A stretch of 64,000 bases of DNA from Bacteroidales bacterium UBA2287. Its GTDB lineage: Bacteria > Bacteroidota > Bacteroidia > Bacteroidales > Tenuifilaceae. Where the stretch lies: contig DDWL01000016.1 of the NCBI GenBank assembly GCA_002345675.1, forward strand, positions 22,415 to 86,414, in the 5' to 3' direction. The notes beneath the pieces were generated by a model. The model saw only the letters and a program-made list of their open reading frames with translations. It was not told the origin of the DNA and did no database searches. The position numbers and the translations under genes are program-made. Shown one piece after another: positions 15,032 to 24,347 of this stretch. Numbering within the stretch: position 1 is the first letter of the stretch; every line of letters starts with the position of its first letter.

Positions 15032-17179
15032 TTACAAATAATCGTCGAAATAGTTGGTAACCTTTTGCATAAGGTGTACTCGGTCGCGGCCCCGCACATT
15101 GTGTTCGTGGCGTGGGTACATAAAAAAATCGACCTGCACCCCTTGCTTAACGCATTCGTGTAAAAAACCAAAGCTGTGCTGTGGCACTACCGTTGCGTCA
15201 ATGTCGCCATGAATAATGAGCAGTTTTCCCTTTAAATTTTTTACGTAATTCTTAAGGTTCGAATTGCTGTAACCCTCGGGGTTTTCTTCGGGGGTATCCA
15301 TGTAGCGCTCACCGTACATAACTTCGTATAAACTCCAATCGATAACGGGTCCGCCAGCCACGCCAACCTTAAAAATTTTCGATACCTTAAGCATCATCGA
15401 AACGGTCATAAAGCCACCGTAGCTCCATCCGTGTACTCCAATTCTTGCTGTGTCAACATACGACAAGCCCTTTAAGTATTCAATTCCTGTTAGCTGATCG
15501 GCTAATTCGTTCACTCCAATATTTCGGTGTATTGCATTCTCAAACTCCAAACTCCTGTTCGACGAACCCCTGTTATCGATGGTAAACATTACATACCCCT
15601 TTTGTGCCATGAAGTACTCCCAAAGTCGAGCTCCACCAAGCCACGAGTTCTTAACTAGCTGTGTATGTGGTCCGCCATATACGTAAACAATAACTGGATA
15701 CTTTTTTGTTGAATCGAAGTCGGTTGGCTTTATAACCCTGCCATACAAACTGGTTTTACCATCGTTTGCCGTAAGAGTTACCATATCCAAACTTCCCATA
15801 CTGTAATCGTTGTAGGGATTTTTAGCAGCCAAAAGCTGCTTTACAAACTTGCCATTTTGCTGGTATAGCTCAACCCTGCTTGGAACAGTTGTACTCGACC
15901 AGGTATCGATAAAAAATCCAGCTTCGGTATTCAAAAGAACTCTGTGGGTTCCTGCTGCAAGCGTAAGTCGTCGCTCGTCGCCGGTTTTTAGGTCAACTCT
16001 ATATAAATGACTCTCGAGTGGGCTTTGCTTTGTCGACATAAAGTACATAAATTGCTCACGAGCATCGATTCCAATAATTTCAGTTACCATCCCCTCTCCC
16101 TTTGTAACCTGCTTCACAAGCGTACCATCGGTTTTGTAAAGGTAAACATGGTTATAACCATCGCGCTGACTTTGCCATAGGAAATGGTCGGATTTGCTCT
16201 TCAAAAAAACCATGGGGTTTTGAGGTTCAACGTACTTTTCGTGTTTTTCTTCAAAAAGTGTTTTAATAAACTCTCCTGTAATTGCACTATACTGGTTAAA
16301 CCACATGTGGTTTTGCTCGCGGTTTATTACGGCAATGTAAATCGACTGTTCATCAGGACTCCATGCAATATTTGTTAAATACTGCTCCTTGGGCTCGCCA
16401 GTTTTTAGCCAAACCGTGTTTGTCGTTTCCATACTAAAAACGCCAACAGTTACCTCATGACTTTTCATGCCTGCCATAGGGTACTTAACAGGGTCGGCTT
16501 GGGCTATACGTTCGTCGATGTTTACAAGCGGATAATCGGTTACCATGCTTTCGTCCATTCGGTAAAAGGCTAAACTTTTTCCCGTGGGCGACCAAAACGT
16601 TCCCTTTTCTATTCCAAACTCGTTACGGTGAACCGATTGCCCATTTACAATTCCTTTGTTTTTATCGGATGTTACGGCAACTGGAGTACTCGTTTCCGAA
16701 ACCACAAAAAGGTTATTATCAAGGGTATAGGCTATTCTTTTTCGTAAAGGGTCGAGGTCTTGGTTTTGGGCATTCTCATCGAAATTTATTATATTGAGTA
16801 TTGCTGCCTTTTCCACATCGTACTCCATGTATAAAGAATCGGTTATGTACGATAATTTCGTGTTATCAACCCATATTAGCTGCCTAAGCGAACGAGCCTC
16901 GAGGATTCCCTTTTGCTTCAAATTTTCGTTGAACTTATCGAGAGATAAAATAGCTGCCGATGCTCCCTTTTGGGCATCAACTTGAAGTAAATCCTTGTCT
17001 TGTATATATGTATAACTTTTTGTCGATGGTCTCCAAGCCAAACCTGTAAGCCTTTCGGGTGCAAAGTCGCTATTTTGTCCGAGTACGGCTTGTGTAATGG
17101 TAAAATTTTTCGGCTGCCCCGATAAAAACGTGTTCGATACAAATAGAACAAAAACGAGTAGTGAGAAACGTCGAATCAT
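15032..17179 (-). CDS. S9 family dipeptidyl-peptidase IV-type serine peptidase
   Basis: 715 residues with a signal peptide ending near SGQP. Residues about 30-460 form the DPP IV-type beta-propeller, including SLAFYRMDESMVTDYPL, which matches the acidic substrate-recognition loop of DPP IV. Residues about 480-715 are the alpha/beta hydrolase. The nucleophile is the Ser in GVHGWSYGGFM, the acid the Asp in HGDIDATVVPQ, and the base the His of YPRHEHNVRG. It removes X-Pro (or related) dipeptides from peptide N-termini in the periplasm, which supports amino-acid-based growth. It sits upstream of the MATE gene on the same strand and is divergent from the sodium symporter. DPP IV and prolyl tripeptidyl peptidase cannot be separated by eye. 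Confidence 0.93.
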   Translation of the reverse strand: MIRRFSLLVFVLFVSNTFLSGQPKNFTITQAVLGQNSDFAPERLTGLAWRPSTKSYTYIQDKDLLQVDAQKGASAAILSLDKFNENLKQKGILEARSLRQLIWVDNTKLSYITDSLYMEYDVEKAAILNIINFDENAQNQDLDPLRKRIAYTLDNNLFVVSETSTPVAVTSDKNKGIVNGQSVHRNEFGIEKGTFWSPTGKSLAFYRMDESMVTDYPLVNIDERIAQADPVKYPMAGMKSHEVTVGVFSMETTNTVWLKTGEPKEQYLTNIAWSPDEQSIYIAVINREQNHMWFNQYSAITGEFIKTLFEEKHEKYVEPQNPMVFLKSKSDHFLWQSQRDGYNHVYLYKTDGTLVKQVTKGEGMVTEIIGIDAREQFMYFMSTKQSPLESHLYRVDLKTGDERRLTLAAGTHRVLLNTEAGFFIDTWSSTTVPSRVELYQQNGKFVKQLLAAKNPYNDYSMGSLDMVTLTANDGKTSLYGRVIKPTDFDSTKKYPVIVYVYGGPHTQLVKNSWLGGARLWEYFMAQKGYVMFTIDNRGSSNRSLEFENAIHRNIGVNELADQLTGIEYLKGLSYVDTARIGVHGWSYGGFMTVSMMLKVSKIFKVGVAGGPVIDWSLYEVMYGERYMDTPEENPEGYSNSNLKNYVKNLKGKLLIIHGDIDATVVPQHSFGFLHECVKQGVQVDFFMYPRHEHNVRGRDRVHLMQKVTNYFDDYL

Positions 17180-17414
17180 ATTATAAGTATTTTAATTTCT
17201 GATAATTACACTCATTTCGTAGATTTTAACGAGAGCGCAAAATGGCTTTTTTTAGCATCAAAAACAATGAGAAAATTTTTATTTTGAAAAAACCTCATGT
17301 AAATTCAATGGTTGTTGCTATTTTCAGCCTCCGAAAAGAGTTGATACTTTGATAGCTCGGGTTGTTTTTAGTTTAACCCAACAAAACTGTCTTTTTAAAA
17401 TAAAAAACACTCAC

Positions 17415-19199
17415 ATGATTGCAATTGACTGGATAATAATTGCCATTTACTTTGTTATTAGCTTATCCATTGGCCTTTACATGAGCAAACGGGCAGGGAG
17501 AAGCACCAGCGACTTTTTTCTTAGCGGGCGTAATTTGCCCTGGTACATTGCTGGAACCAGCATGGTGGCAACTACTTTTGCCGCCGACACACCCCTAGCT
17601 GTTACCGAACTTGTTGCCGAAAACGGCATTGCAGGAAACTGGCTCTGGTGGAATATGCTCTTTGGCGGAATGCTTACCGTTTTCTTTTTTGCTCGCCTTT
17701 GGCGACGAGCCGGAATACTTACCGACTGCGAACTGGTTAGCATTAGGTATTCGGGCAAACCAGCTTCGTTTCTCCGTGGGTTTAGGTCCATTTACATTGG
17801 AATTGTAATGAACGTTATTGTACTTGCTTGGGTTAACCTGGCAATGGTTAAAATTCTAACGGTAATGCTTCCAAATTTTACATTCTTTGGAATTACCGAA
17901 ATTAGCTTCCTTGGCATTACGCTATCGGCTCATTTAATGCTGGTTGCATCGCTACTGGTATTCGTTGCTTTTTACTCAGCCCTTTCGGGACTGTGGGGTG
18001 TAAGCTTAACCGACAGCTTTCAGTTTATTATTGCCATGACAGGGTGCATTGTTCTCGCAATTTTTGCTCTTCGCCATCCCGATGTTGGGGGCATAAGCGG
18101 ATTAAAGGAGAAGCTTCCCGCTTCGGTATTCTCATTCTTCCCTACAATTGGCGAAACCAGCGTTGGAGGTGTTTTAACTCTTAGTCTTACTGCTTTTATT
18201 GCTTACCTTGGTGTTCAGTGGTGGGCAAGTTGGTACCCTGGTGCCGAACCTGGTGGCGGCGGCTACATAGCACAGCGAATGATGTCGGCAAAAAACGAAA
18301 AGCATTCGCTTATGGCTACCCTTTGGTTTCAAATTGCCCATTACGGTATTCGTCCCTGGCCATGGATTTTGGTTGCTTTGGTAACTCTTGTTCTTTACCC
18401 CGATGCTACCGACAAAGGTGCTGCTTACGTTATGGTTATTCGCGATATTATGCCTGCGGGTTGGCTTGGGTTGCTAATGGCAGCATTTCTTGCAGCTTAT
18501 ATGTCAACAATGGCTTCGCAAATGGTATGGGGTACTTCGTACATTGTAAACGATTTTGTTAAGCCTTTTATAAAGCCCAACGCTTCGGAAAAGTACCTTG
18601 TAAAGGTTTCGCGAATTACTACGTTTGTCCTTATGATTTTGTCGATTCTGGCTACCACTCAGTTCACGAAAATTAGCGATGCTTGGAAATTCATTCTTGC
18701 CTGTAGCGGTGGTATTGGGCTTGTGCTTATTCTACGTTGGTTTTGGTGGCGCATTAATGCTTGGTCCGAAATTGCTGCAATGATTGCCCCATTTATGGTT
18801 TACCCTTGGCTTAAAAGCTTTACAAATCTTGAGTTCGAACTTACGTTAATAATTACGGTTTTCTTCTCAACCGCTGTTTGGATTATTGTTACATTTATTA
18901 CAAAACCAACTGCAACCGAAACACTAATAAGTTTTTACGAAAGGGTGCATCCGGGCGGGGTTGGATGGAAAATTATTTCGGACAAACTGCCAAATGTAGT
19001 TAGCGACTCGGGATTTCGATACCTTTGGTATGCTTGGTTTGGCGGCTGCTTAACCATTTTTTCGTTTCTATTTGGATTAGGAAAACTTATTTTAGGCAGC
19101 TACTGGTCGGCATTCTTTCTATTTATTCTTTTTGGCCTAGGTGCACTTATTATTGCAAAATCGTTGCAAAAACACGGTTGGAATAAATTGGTAAAATAA
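17415..19199 (+). CDS. Sodium:solute symporter family protein
   Basis: 594 residues from the ATG at 17415. A TTG 22 codons upstream would add a polar stretch and is rejected. About 13-14 membrane helices follow the SSS/LeuT fold. The first helix is DWIIIAIYFVISLSIGLYM, then STSDFFLSGRNLPWYIAGTSMVATTFAADTPLAV, where the SGR-LPWW/YIAG-SMVATTFA-DTP motif is characteristic. It imports a solute with Na+; the substrate is unknown. The C-terminal extension of roughly 100 residues beyond the core is common in Bacteroidota members. The upstream 235 bp are shared with the divergent peptidase gene and show no clear consensus promoter. Confidence 0.9.
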   Translation: MIAIDWIIIAIYFVISLSIGLYMSKRAGRSTSDFFLSGRNLPWYIAGTSMVATTFAADTPLAVTELVAENGIAGNWLWWNMLFGGMLTVFFFARLWRRAGILTDCELVSIRYSGKPASFLRGFRSIYIGIVMNVIVLAWVNLAMVKILTVMLPNFTFFGITEISFLGITLSAHLMLVASLLVFVAFYSALSGLWGVSLTDSFQFIIAMTGCIVLAIFALRHPDVGGISGLKEKLPASVFSFFPTIGETSVGGVLTLSLTAFIAYLGVQWWASWYPGAEPGGGGYIAQRMMSAKNEKHSLMATLWFQIAHYGIRPWPWILVALVTLVLYPDATDKGAAYVMVIRDIMPAGWLGLLMAAFLAAYMSTMASQMVWGTSYIVNDFVKPFIKPNASEKYLVKVSRITTFVLMILSILATTQFTKISDAWKFILACSGGIGLVLILRWFWWRINAWSEIAAMIAPFMVYPWLKSFTNLEFELTLIITVFFSTAVWIIVTFITKPTATETLISFYERVHPGGVGWKIISDKLPNVVSDSGFRYLWYAWFGGCLTIFSFLFGLGKLILGSYWSAFFLFILFGLGALIIAKSLQKHGWNKLVK

Positions 19200-19378
19200 C
19201 TTAAAACGCAAGTACAGTCGTTAAAAGAAGTTATATTTCTGTGTATCTTATACTTAACTGTTTTAGATGTATTTTTCGACACAACAAATAAGTTATTATT
19301 AAATGAAACACAGATATTTGCTTTTATTATTCGTATATTTTTATTTAACTTGCATACTAAATTAAAAGTTACTTCTAA

Positions 19379-20296
19379 ATGTTAAGTAATAGCCTTTCAA
19401 GGGGTAAAGCCCAAAAAATAGTTCTATACCTTGTAATTATTGTTGCTATTATTATAGGTTGCAAGGGAAATAGCGAAAAAGACAAATCATTAATTACTCG
19501 CGATTCCTTTAAGCCCGACACCCTTTCGTACCTAATAAAGTACGATAATTCCTTGTTTCCCCTGCCCTCTCCGTATCAAGCAGCTATTCTAATTAAAAAG
19601 CATATTATTCCGTTCGACGAGAATATTCCTAACAAACCCGAAAACAAGCAGCGATATACAACAAACTTTAAGAAAGCTCTGAATATGGGAGTTTACGGAA
19701 CCGACTTAAGCTACATGAACATTTACGACCGTACTCAGCAATCAATAGTATTTATTGGTGCTCTAAAACGACTCTCCGAAGACCTTAGCATTACACCCGC
19801 ATTTAGTAACGATTTTTTCTCGGGAATTGAACGAAACATTAACACTCGCGACTCTCTTCTTGTATATCTAAGCAAGGCTTACCGAAAAGCCGATGGGTTT
19901 CTTCGCGAAAACGACCGATCCGAAACAAGTACGCTAATTCTTACTGGCGGTTGGATTGAAAGTGTTTACATTTTAACCCAAATAGCAAAAACCACCTCGA
20001 ACCGCGATGTAATTAATCGCATTGGTCAGCAAAAGCATCCTCTCGATAATATTATCGAAGTACTTACACCACTTTACTATAAATCGCCTGAGTTTACTCA
20101 GCTAACCGATATGTTTATTGAGCTTGCCTACGAATTCGATGGTATAATTTTCTCATACTCATACAAAGAGCCTAAAATAGATGTTGAAAATAAAATCACC
20201 TATATTCACAGCGAATCAAGGGTTACCATGTCCGAATATCATCTTCAAGCAATTACAAAAAAGGTTGAAGCTATACGGAATTTTATTACTGAATAA
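19379..20296 (+). CDS. Hypothetical lipoprotein upstream of TerB/ABCG transporter
   Basis: 305 residues. The N-terminus has a basic stretch, a hydrophobic helix (IVLYLVIIVAIIIG) and a lipobox Cys28 (IIGCKG), so it is a lipoprotein. The mature part is mostly helical with no recognised enzyme motif. Features include GVYGTDLSYMNIYDRTQQS and ETSTLILTGGWIESVYI. The family is found in Bacteroidota, but I cannot name it. It is followed after 31 bp by a small secreted protein and then by the ABC transporter, all on the plus strand, which suggests a three-gene operon in which this is the membrane-anchored periplasmic component. Confidence 0.72.
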   Translation: MLSNSLSRGKAQKIVLYLVIIVAIIIGCKGNSEKDKSLITRDSFKPDTLSYLIKYDNSLFPLPSPYQAAILIKKHIIPFDENIPNKPENKQRYTTNFKKALNMGVYGTDLSYMNIYDRTQQSIVFIGALKRLSEDLSITPAFSNDFFSGIERNINTRDSLLVYLSKAYRKADGFLRENDRSETSTLILTGGWIESVYILTQIAKTTSNRDVINRIGQQKHPLDNIIEVLTPLYYKSPEFTQLTDMFIELAYEFDGIIFSYSYKEPKIDVENKITYIHSESRVTMSEYHLQAITKKVEAIRNFITE

Positions 20297-20327
20297 CGGT
20301 TACACTTTATTTAACTCATAATTTAAA

Positions 20328-20753
20328 ATGAGAAAATTTCTACTAATATTTGCTTTTTCCACAAGCCTTCAGTTCGTATTTGCATTTAGCGCAAGTGCTC
20401 AAATTGAGCAACTTCAACATATTTGCTCCCTCTACTTTTCGCCCGAGTTCATTTCCGATGGGCAACAATATTTTGCACCACTTAAACCCGATCAGAAAAT
20501 AGAATTTCGTACAACTTTTTTTCAGGATAACACCTACCGAATAATTGCCTGTTCAAACGTGCGAAAGGGCGACGTAACTTTTTCGGTATACGACACTGAA
20601 AAAAATTTACTTTTTACAAATTCGAGCTACGAATTCACTCCATACTGGGATTTTCGATTCAGTTCTACAATAACCTGTATTATTCAGGTCGATGTTAAAA
20701 GTGTTAAGTTTAATCCTGGTTTTGTTATGCTCCTTATTGGCTACAAGCCCTAA
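20328..20753 (+). CDS. Small secreted protein of the TerB/ABCG operon
   Basis: 141 residues with a signal peptide (FLLIFAFSTSLQFVFAFSASA, cleavage near SAQ). The mature domain of about 115 residues looks beta-rich: LKPDQKIEFRTTFFQDNTYRI, DVTFSVYDTEKNLLF, then a final strand region KFNPGFVMLLIGYK. The pattern is like a small beta-sandwich. No family is recognised with confidence. It is sandwiched between the lipoprotein gene (31 bp) and the transporter gene (19 bp), so it probably works with them in the envelope. Confidence 0.72.
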   Translation: MRKFLLIFAFSTSLQFVFAFSASAQIEQLQHICSLYFSPEFISDGQQYFAPLKPDQKIEFRTTFFQDNTYRIIACSNVRKGDVTFSVYDTEKNLLFTNSSYEFTPYWDFRFSSTITCIIQVDVKSVKFNPGFVMLLIGYKP

Positions 20754-20772
20754 TAAACTAATATTATAACCC

Positions 20773-23700
20773 ATGAGCGAGTCGATACTTAAGGCGCTAA
20801 TGCAACTTTTTGCAATTATCGCTCACCCCGAAAACGATCAAAGCTCAGACGAGGCAGATACCGACCGTAGAAAGGTAGTTGAATCGTTCCTTAGGCAACA
20901 GTTAAACCAAGACTTGGTTAGAGAATACATTAAAGTTTTCGACTACTACTACGAAATACATCAAGAAAAGCAAAGCGAAACAGGAAAAAAAGCCAAACGC
21001 ACATCATCAAGTTCGGTTAGGGTACTAAAAATTTGCACCCAAATAAACGAAGAACTTGTACTGCAACAAAAGGTTGTTGTTCTCTTCAAACTTCTCGAGT
21101 TTGTAAAATCCGACGAAGGCACTGTTACCGATCAGGAAATGGCCTTTATTTCAACTGTTGCCGAAACATTTTTTATTCCCGACGACGAATTTAACGACAT
21201 TCGCGACTTTGTACTAAATGGAACAAAAGGGAAAGTTGCTTCGGACCGAATTCTAATAATTAATGATATCGATTCGCCCCCAGTGCAAAATGTGCAGCAT
21301 ATGCGCGCCATAGGCTTGCACGGCAACATTAGCATACTAAGGGTCGAAAGTGCAAGCATTTACCTTCTTTGCTACTCGGGCGATGAAGAACTATACCTAA
21401 ATGGGCACCTTTTACGAACCGATCGCACCTATGTGCTAAATCATGGTTCCTCAATTCGAAACCCAAAGTTAAAGCCAATATACTACAGCGATATTGTTGC
21501 GCAGTTTACTATTGATAAAATTGGGGAAAAAATCCTCTTCGATGTATCCGACCTTGAGTTTCGCTTTAAAGGAGGAAAAGTTGGACTACACCCCTTAAGT
21601 TTTGCCTTCGAATCGGGGCAACTCGTAGGAATTATGGGAGCATCGGGCGCAGGTAAATCTACGCTTCTTAATGTACTTAATGGATCGGAGGTTCCAACAT
21701 CGGGCAGTATTTCAATTAACGGAGTTAATATTCACAGCCAAAGCACCGAAGTTGAAGGCCTTATTGGATTTGTATCGCAGGACGACTTGCTAATTGAAGA
21801 GCTTACTGTTTTCCAAAACCTATACTATAACGCCAAACTTTGCTTCGACAACTATACCGAAAAGGAAATTCTTAAAGCAGTTGAAACAACCCTTATAAGT
21901 TTAGGCCTTTTCGAAATAAAAGACATGAAAGTCGGTTCGCCTCTAAATAAAAAGATTAGCGGAGGTCAACGCAAAAGGCTAAACATTGCCCTCGAACTTA
22001 TTCGTGAACCCGCTATTCTGTTCCTCGATGAGCCAACCAGCGGACTAAGTTCGCGCGACTCTGAAAATATTCTCGACCTATTAAAGGAACTTACCTTTAA
22101 GGGAAAGCTCGTTTTTGTTGTAATTCACCAGCCCTCTTCGGACATATTCAAAATGTTCGATAAGCTAATAATTCTCGATACTGGTGGATACCTTATATAC
22201 AATGGCGACCCCATCGAATCTATTATCTACTTTAAATCGAGGGTGCAACACGCCAACTGGAACGAAAGCGAGTGTAGAGCCTGCGGTAACGTTAATCCCG
22301 AACAGGTATTCAATATTGTTGAAGCCAATGTACTCGACGAATACGGAAATCCAACCCGTTCGAGAAAGACAACTCCTCCTGAGTGGCGGCAGTTTTACAA
22401 CGAGTTTATATTAGAGCAAATTGATAAGAATGGTGAAATTCCCGAAAGCCTCCCAAAAAATCAGTTTAAAATACCGGGTTGGGTAAAGCAGCTAAAAGTT
22501 TTCATTCGTCGCGATGTGCTAAGTAAACTGGCCAATAGCCAGTATATGATTATTAACATTTTCGAAGCTCCGCTTCTTGCAGTACTCCTTGCATATATTA
22601 TTAAATTCTATAATGTCGATGTAGCCAATACGTTAGGCTACACTTACATGGAAAACAGCAATATTACCGTATACCTTTTCATGTCGGTAATAGTGGCCTT
22701 TTTTATAGGATTAACGGTAAGTGCCGAGGAAATTATAAAGGATCGAAAAATTCAAAAACGCGAGCGTTTCCTTAACCTTAGCTGGAGCAGTTACTTAATG
22801 TCCAAAGTAATAATTCTGCTTGCCATTTCTGCATTTCAGGCCTTAGTATTTGTGCTTATAGGAAACACAATTCTCGAAATAAAGGGAATGTATTTCTTCT
22901 ACTGGGTTGCTCTTTTCAGCACATGGGTGTCGGCTAATCTTTTGGGCTTAGTAATTTCCGATAGTTTTAAAACTGTTGTAACAATTTACATTCTAATCCC
23001 ATTCCTGGTAATTCCTCAAATTATACTTAGCGGTATTATTGTAAAGTACGAAAAATTAAACCCAAACATTTCATCGCCAAGCAGCATTCCCTTTTACGGA
23101 GAAATAATTTTTACCCGCTGGGCTTACGAAGCGCTTTCGGTTCATCAGTTTAAAAATAATAAGTACCAAAAGCAGTTTTATATTTACGACGAGGCCATGA
23201 GCATTTCGGATTACAAGCGAAACTACTGGCTAAAATCACTTCAAAACAAAGTCGACCTTTGCGAAAGAAACTACGATAACCCTTTGCGCGCAGGCGATGT
23301 AAGATTGGCTCTCACTCTAATTTTCAATGAAATTGAAAAGGAATCTCATGGTGTAGGAGCTTCGGGCATTGCCTTTAAGCAACTAAACAAGCTTACTCCC
23401 GAAAACATTAACGATGAGCTAATAGGTCAACTAAAAACCTACCTCGAACAGGTTAGGCTATATTACGTTAAGCTTTACAAAGCTGCAAACGAAAGGAAGG
23501 ATAGCATAATTACTTCGATGCAAAAAACCGAAACCGAAAGGCAGCAATTCTTAACCCTTAAACACCAGTACTTTAACGAGAATTTAAACGACTTTGTACG
23601 AAACTCGTCGGAAATGGAACGCATTATTGAGTACAAAGGTAGGCTAATTCAAAAAGTTGATCCAATTTACCTTTTACCCGAAAGCCCTTTTATAAATGCA

Positions 23701-23871
23701 CACTTTTACGCCCCATACAAGCAGGTATTTGGAACATTCTTTAGCACTTTTTGGGTAAACATTGCGGTTATATGGTTCTTTTCAATTATGCTGTATGTTG
23801 TACTGTTTTACCGACTACTAAAGCGCTTTTTAGACTTTATGGAGAACAAACTTAGCAATGGCTCGGAATAA
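20773..23871 (+). CDS. TerB-like / FHA-like / ABCG-type ABC transporter fusion
   Basis: 1032 residues. Residues about 1-150 are helical and contain VVLFKLLEFVKSDEGTVTDQEMAFI, resembling TerB. About 165-265 are beta-rich, FHA-like. About 265-480 are the ABC ATPase: Walker A GASGAGKS, signature ISGGQRKRLNIALEL, Walker B AILFLDEPTSGLSS. This is the White/ABCG subclass (half-transporter order, ATPase first). About 580-800 hold six membrane helices (ABC2 type), then a long soluble region (about 800-980) with helical Glu/Lys-rich sequence, and a last helix near 1000. Such proteins move lipids or other hydrophobic molecules, or act on envelope processes; the substrate is unknown. It is the last gene of a three-gene operon and is followed by a strong bidirectional terminator. 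Confidence 0.85.
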   Translation: MSESILKALMQLFAIIAHPENDQSSDEADTDRRKVVESFLRQQLNQDLVREYIKVFDYYYEIHQEKQSETGKKAKRTSSSSVRVLKICTQINEELVLQQKVVVLFKLLEFVKSDEGTVTDQEMAFISTVAETFFIPDDEFNDIRDFVLNGTKGKVASDRILIINDIDSPPVQNVQHMRAIGLHGNISILRVESASIYLLCYSGDEELYLNGHLLRTDRTYVLNHGSSIRNPKLKPIYYSDIVAQFTIDKIGEKILFDVSDLEFRFKGGKVGLHPLSFAFESGQLVGIMGASGAGKSTLLNVLNGSEVPTSGSISINGVNIHSQSTEVEGLIGFVSQDDLLIEELTVFQNLYYNAKLCFDNYTEKEILKAVETTLISLGLFEIKDMKVGSPLNKKISGGQRKRLNIALELIREPAILFLDEPTSGLSSRDSENILDLLKELTFKGKLVFVVIHQPSSDIFKMFDKLIILDTGGYLIYNGDPIESIIYFKSRVQHANWNESECRACGNVNPEQVFNIVEANVLDEYGNPTRSRKTTPPEWRQFYNEFILEQIDKNGEIPESLPKNQFKIPGWVKQLKVFIRRDVLSKLANSQYMIINIFEAPLLAVLLAYIIKFYNVDVANTLGYTYMENSNITVYLFMSVIVAFFIGLTVSAEEIIKDRKIQKRERFLNLSWSSYLMSKVIILLAISAFQALVFVLIGNTILEIKGMYFFYWVALFSTWVSANLLGLVISDSFKTVVTIYILIPFLVIPQIILSGIIVKYEKLNPNISSPSSIPFYGEIIFTRWAYEALSVHQFKNNKYQKQFYIYDEAMSISDYKRNYWLKSLQNKVDLCERNYDNPLRAGDVRLALTLIFNEIEKESHGVGASGIAFKQLNKLTPENINDELIGQLKTYLEQVRLYYVKLYKAANERKDSIITSMQKTETERQQFLTLKHQYFNENLNDFVRNSSEMERIIEYKGRLIQKVDPIYLLPESPFINAHFYAPYKQVFGTFFSTFWVNIAVIWFFSIMLYVVLFYRLLKRFLDFMENKLSNGSE

Positions 23872-23883
23872 ATGAATATACAT

Positions 23884-23928
23884 AAAACAGAAAAGCCTGA
23901 CTTAAAATATGCCAGGCTTTTCTGTTTT
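23884..23928. terminator. Bidirectional terminator between transporter and siaC
   Basis: A 16-bp perfect stem (23884-23899 with 23913-23928) with a 13-base loop, flanked by A/T runs on both sides. It serves two convergent genes. Confidence 0.85.
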
Positions 23929-23945
23929 AGGAAATAAAAAATGTA

Positions 23946-24326
23946 TTAGTCAACTATCTGAATCATTTTGAAAGGAACCTTAATAATCGATTCATAATCC
24001 TCACCAGCTTCAAGCATATCCTCATCGTCCTCCTCGTAGTACCAGTTAATTACAATATCGTTTTGATTCTTTTTTATAGCCTCAAGTTTCTTAAAAACAT
24101 CGAGAATACACTTTGATGAACTGGTATTAAAATACTCCAGTTGAATATTTACAACTGTTTTAGCAGCAGGACTTTTTGAGTACTCCTCGAGCCAATCAAC
24201 AACAGGTTTATAAAACTCAATGGAATTCTCAGGAATTGATCGTCCCTTTATTTCAACAACTCCCGTTTCGGGATTCATAATTACTGTAGGGGTTTTAGGG
24301 CTACCCTCAATTTTTATCAATTCCAT
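23946..24326 (-). CDS. siaC: SiaC-family (DUF1987) phospho-switch protein
   Basis: 126 residues, matching SiaC/DUF1987. The segment LEYFNTSSSKCILDVFKKLE contains the family motif FNTSSSK; its Thr is residue 68, the same number as the phosphorylated Thr of Pseudomonas SiaC. In the known system SiaB phosphorylates SiaC and the PP2C phosphatase SiaA removes the phosphate, so SiaC reports cell state to a diguanylate cyclase. No cyclase is adjacent here. The gene lies 21 bp downstream of the SiaB-like kinase, in one transcription unit. The assignment is well supported; the downstream partner in this organism is unknown. Confidence 0.9.
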   Translation of the reverse strand: MELIKIEGSPKTPTVIMNPETGVVEIKGRSIPENSIEFYKPVVDWLEEYSKSPAAKTVVNIQLEYFNTSSSKCILDVFKKLEAIKKNQNDIVINWYYEEDDEDMLEAGEDYESIIKVPFKMIQIVD

Positions 24327-24347
24327 AATATCAGTATGTGTTAATTA

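Noticed and set aside
17349..17414. Upstream TTG start for the sodium symporter
   Set aside because: It would add 22 polar residues before the first membrane helix; the ATG at 17415 fits the family.
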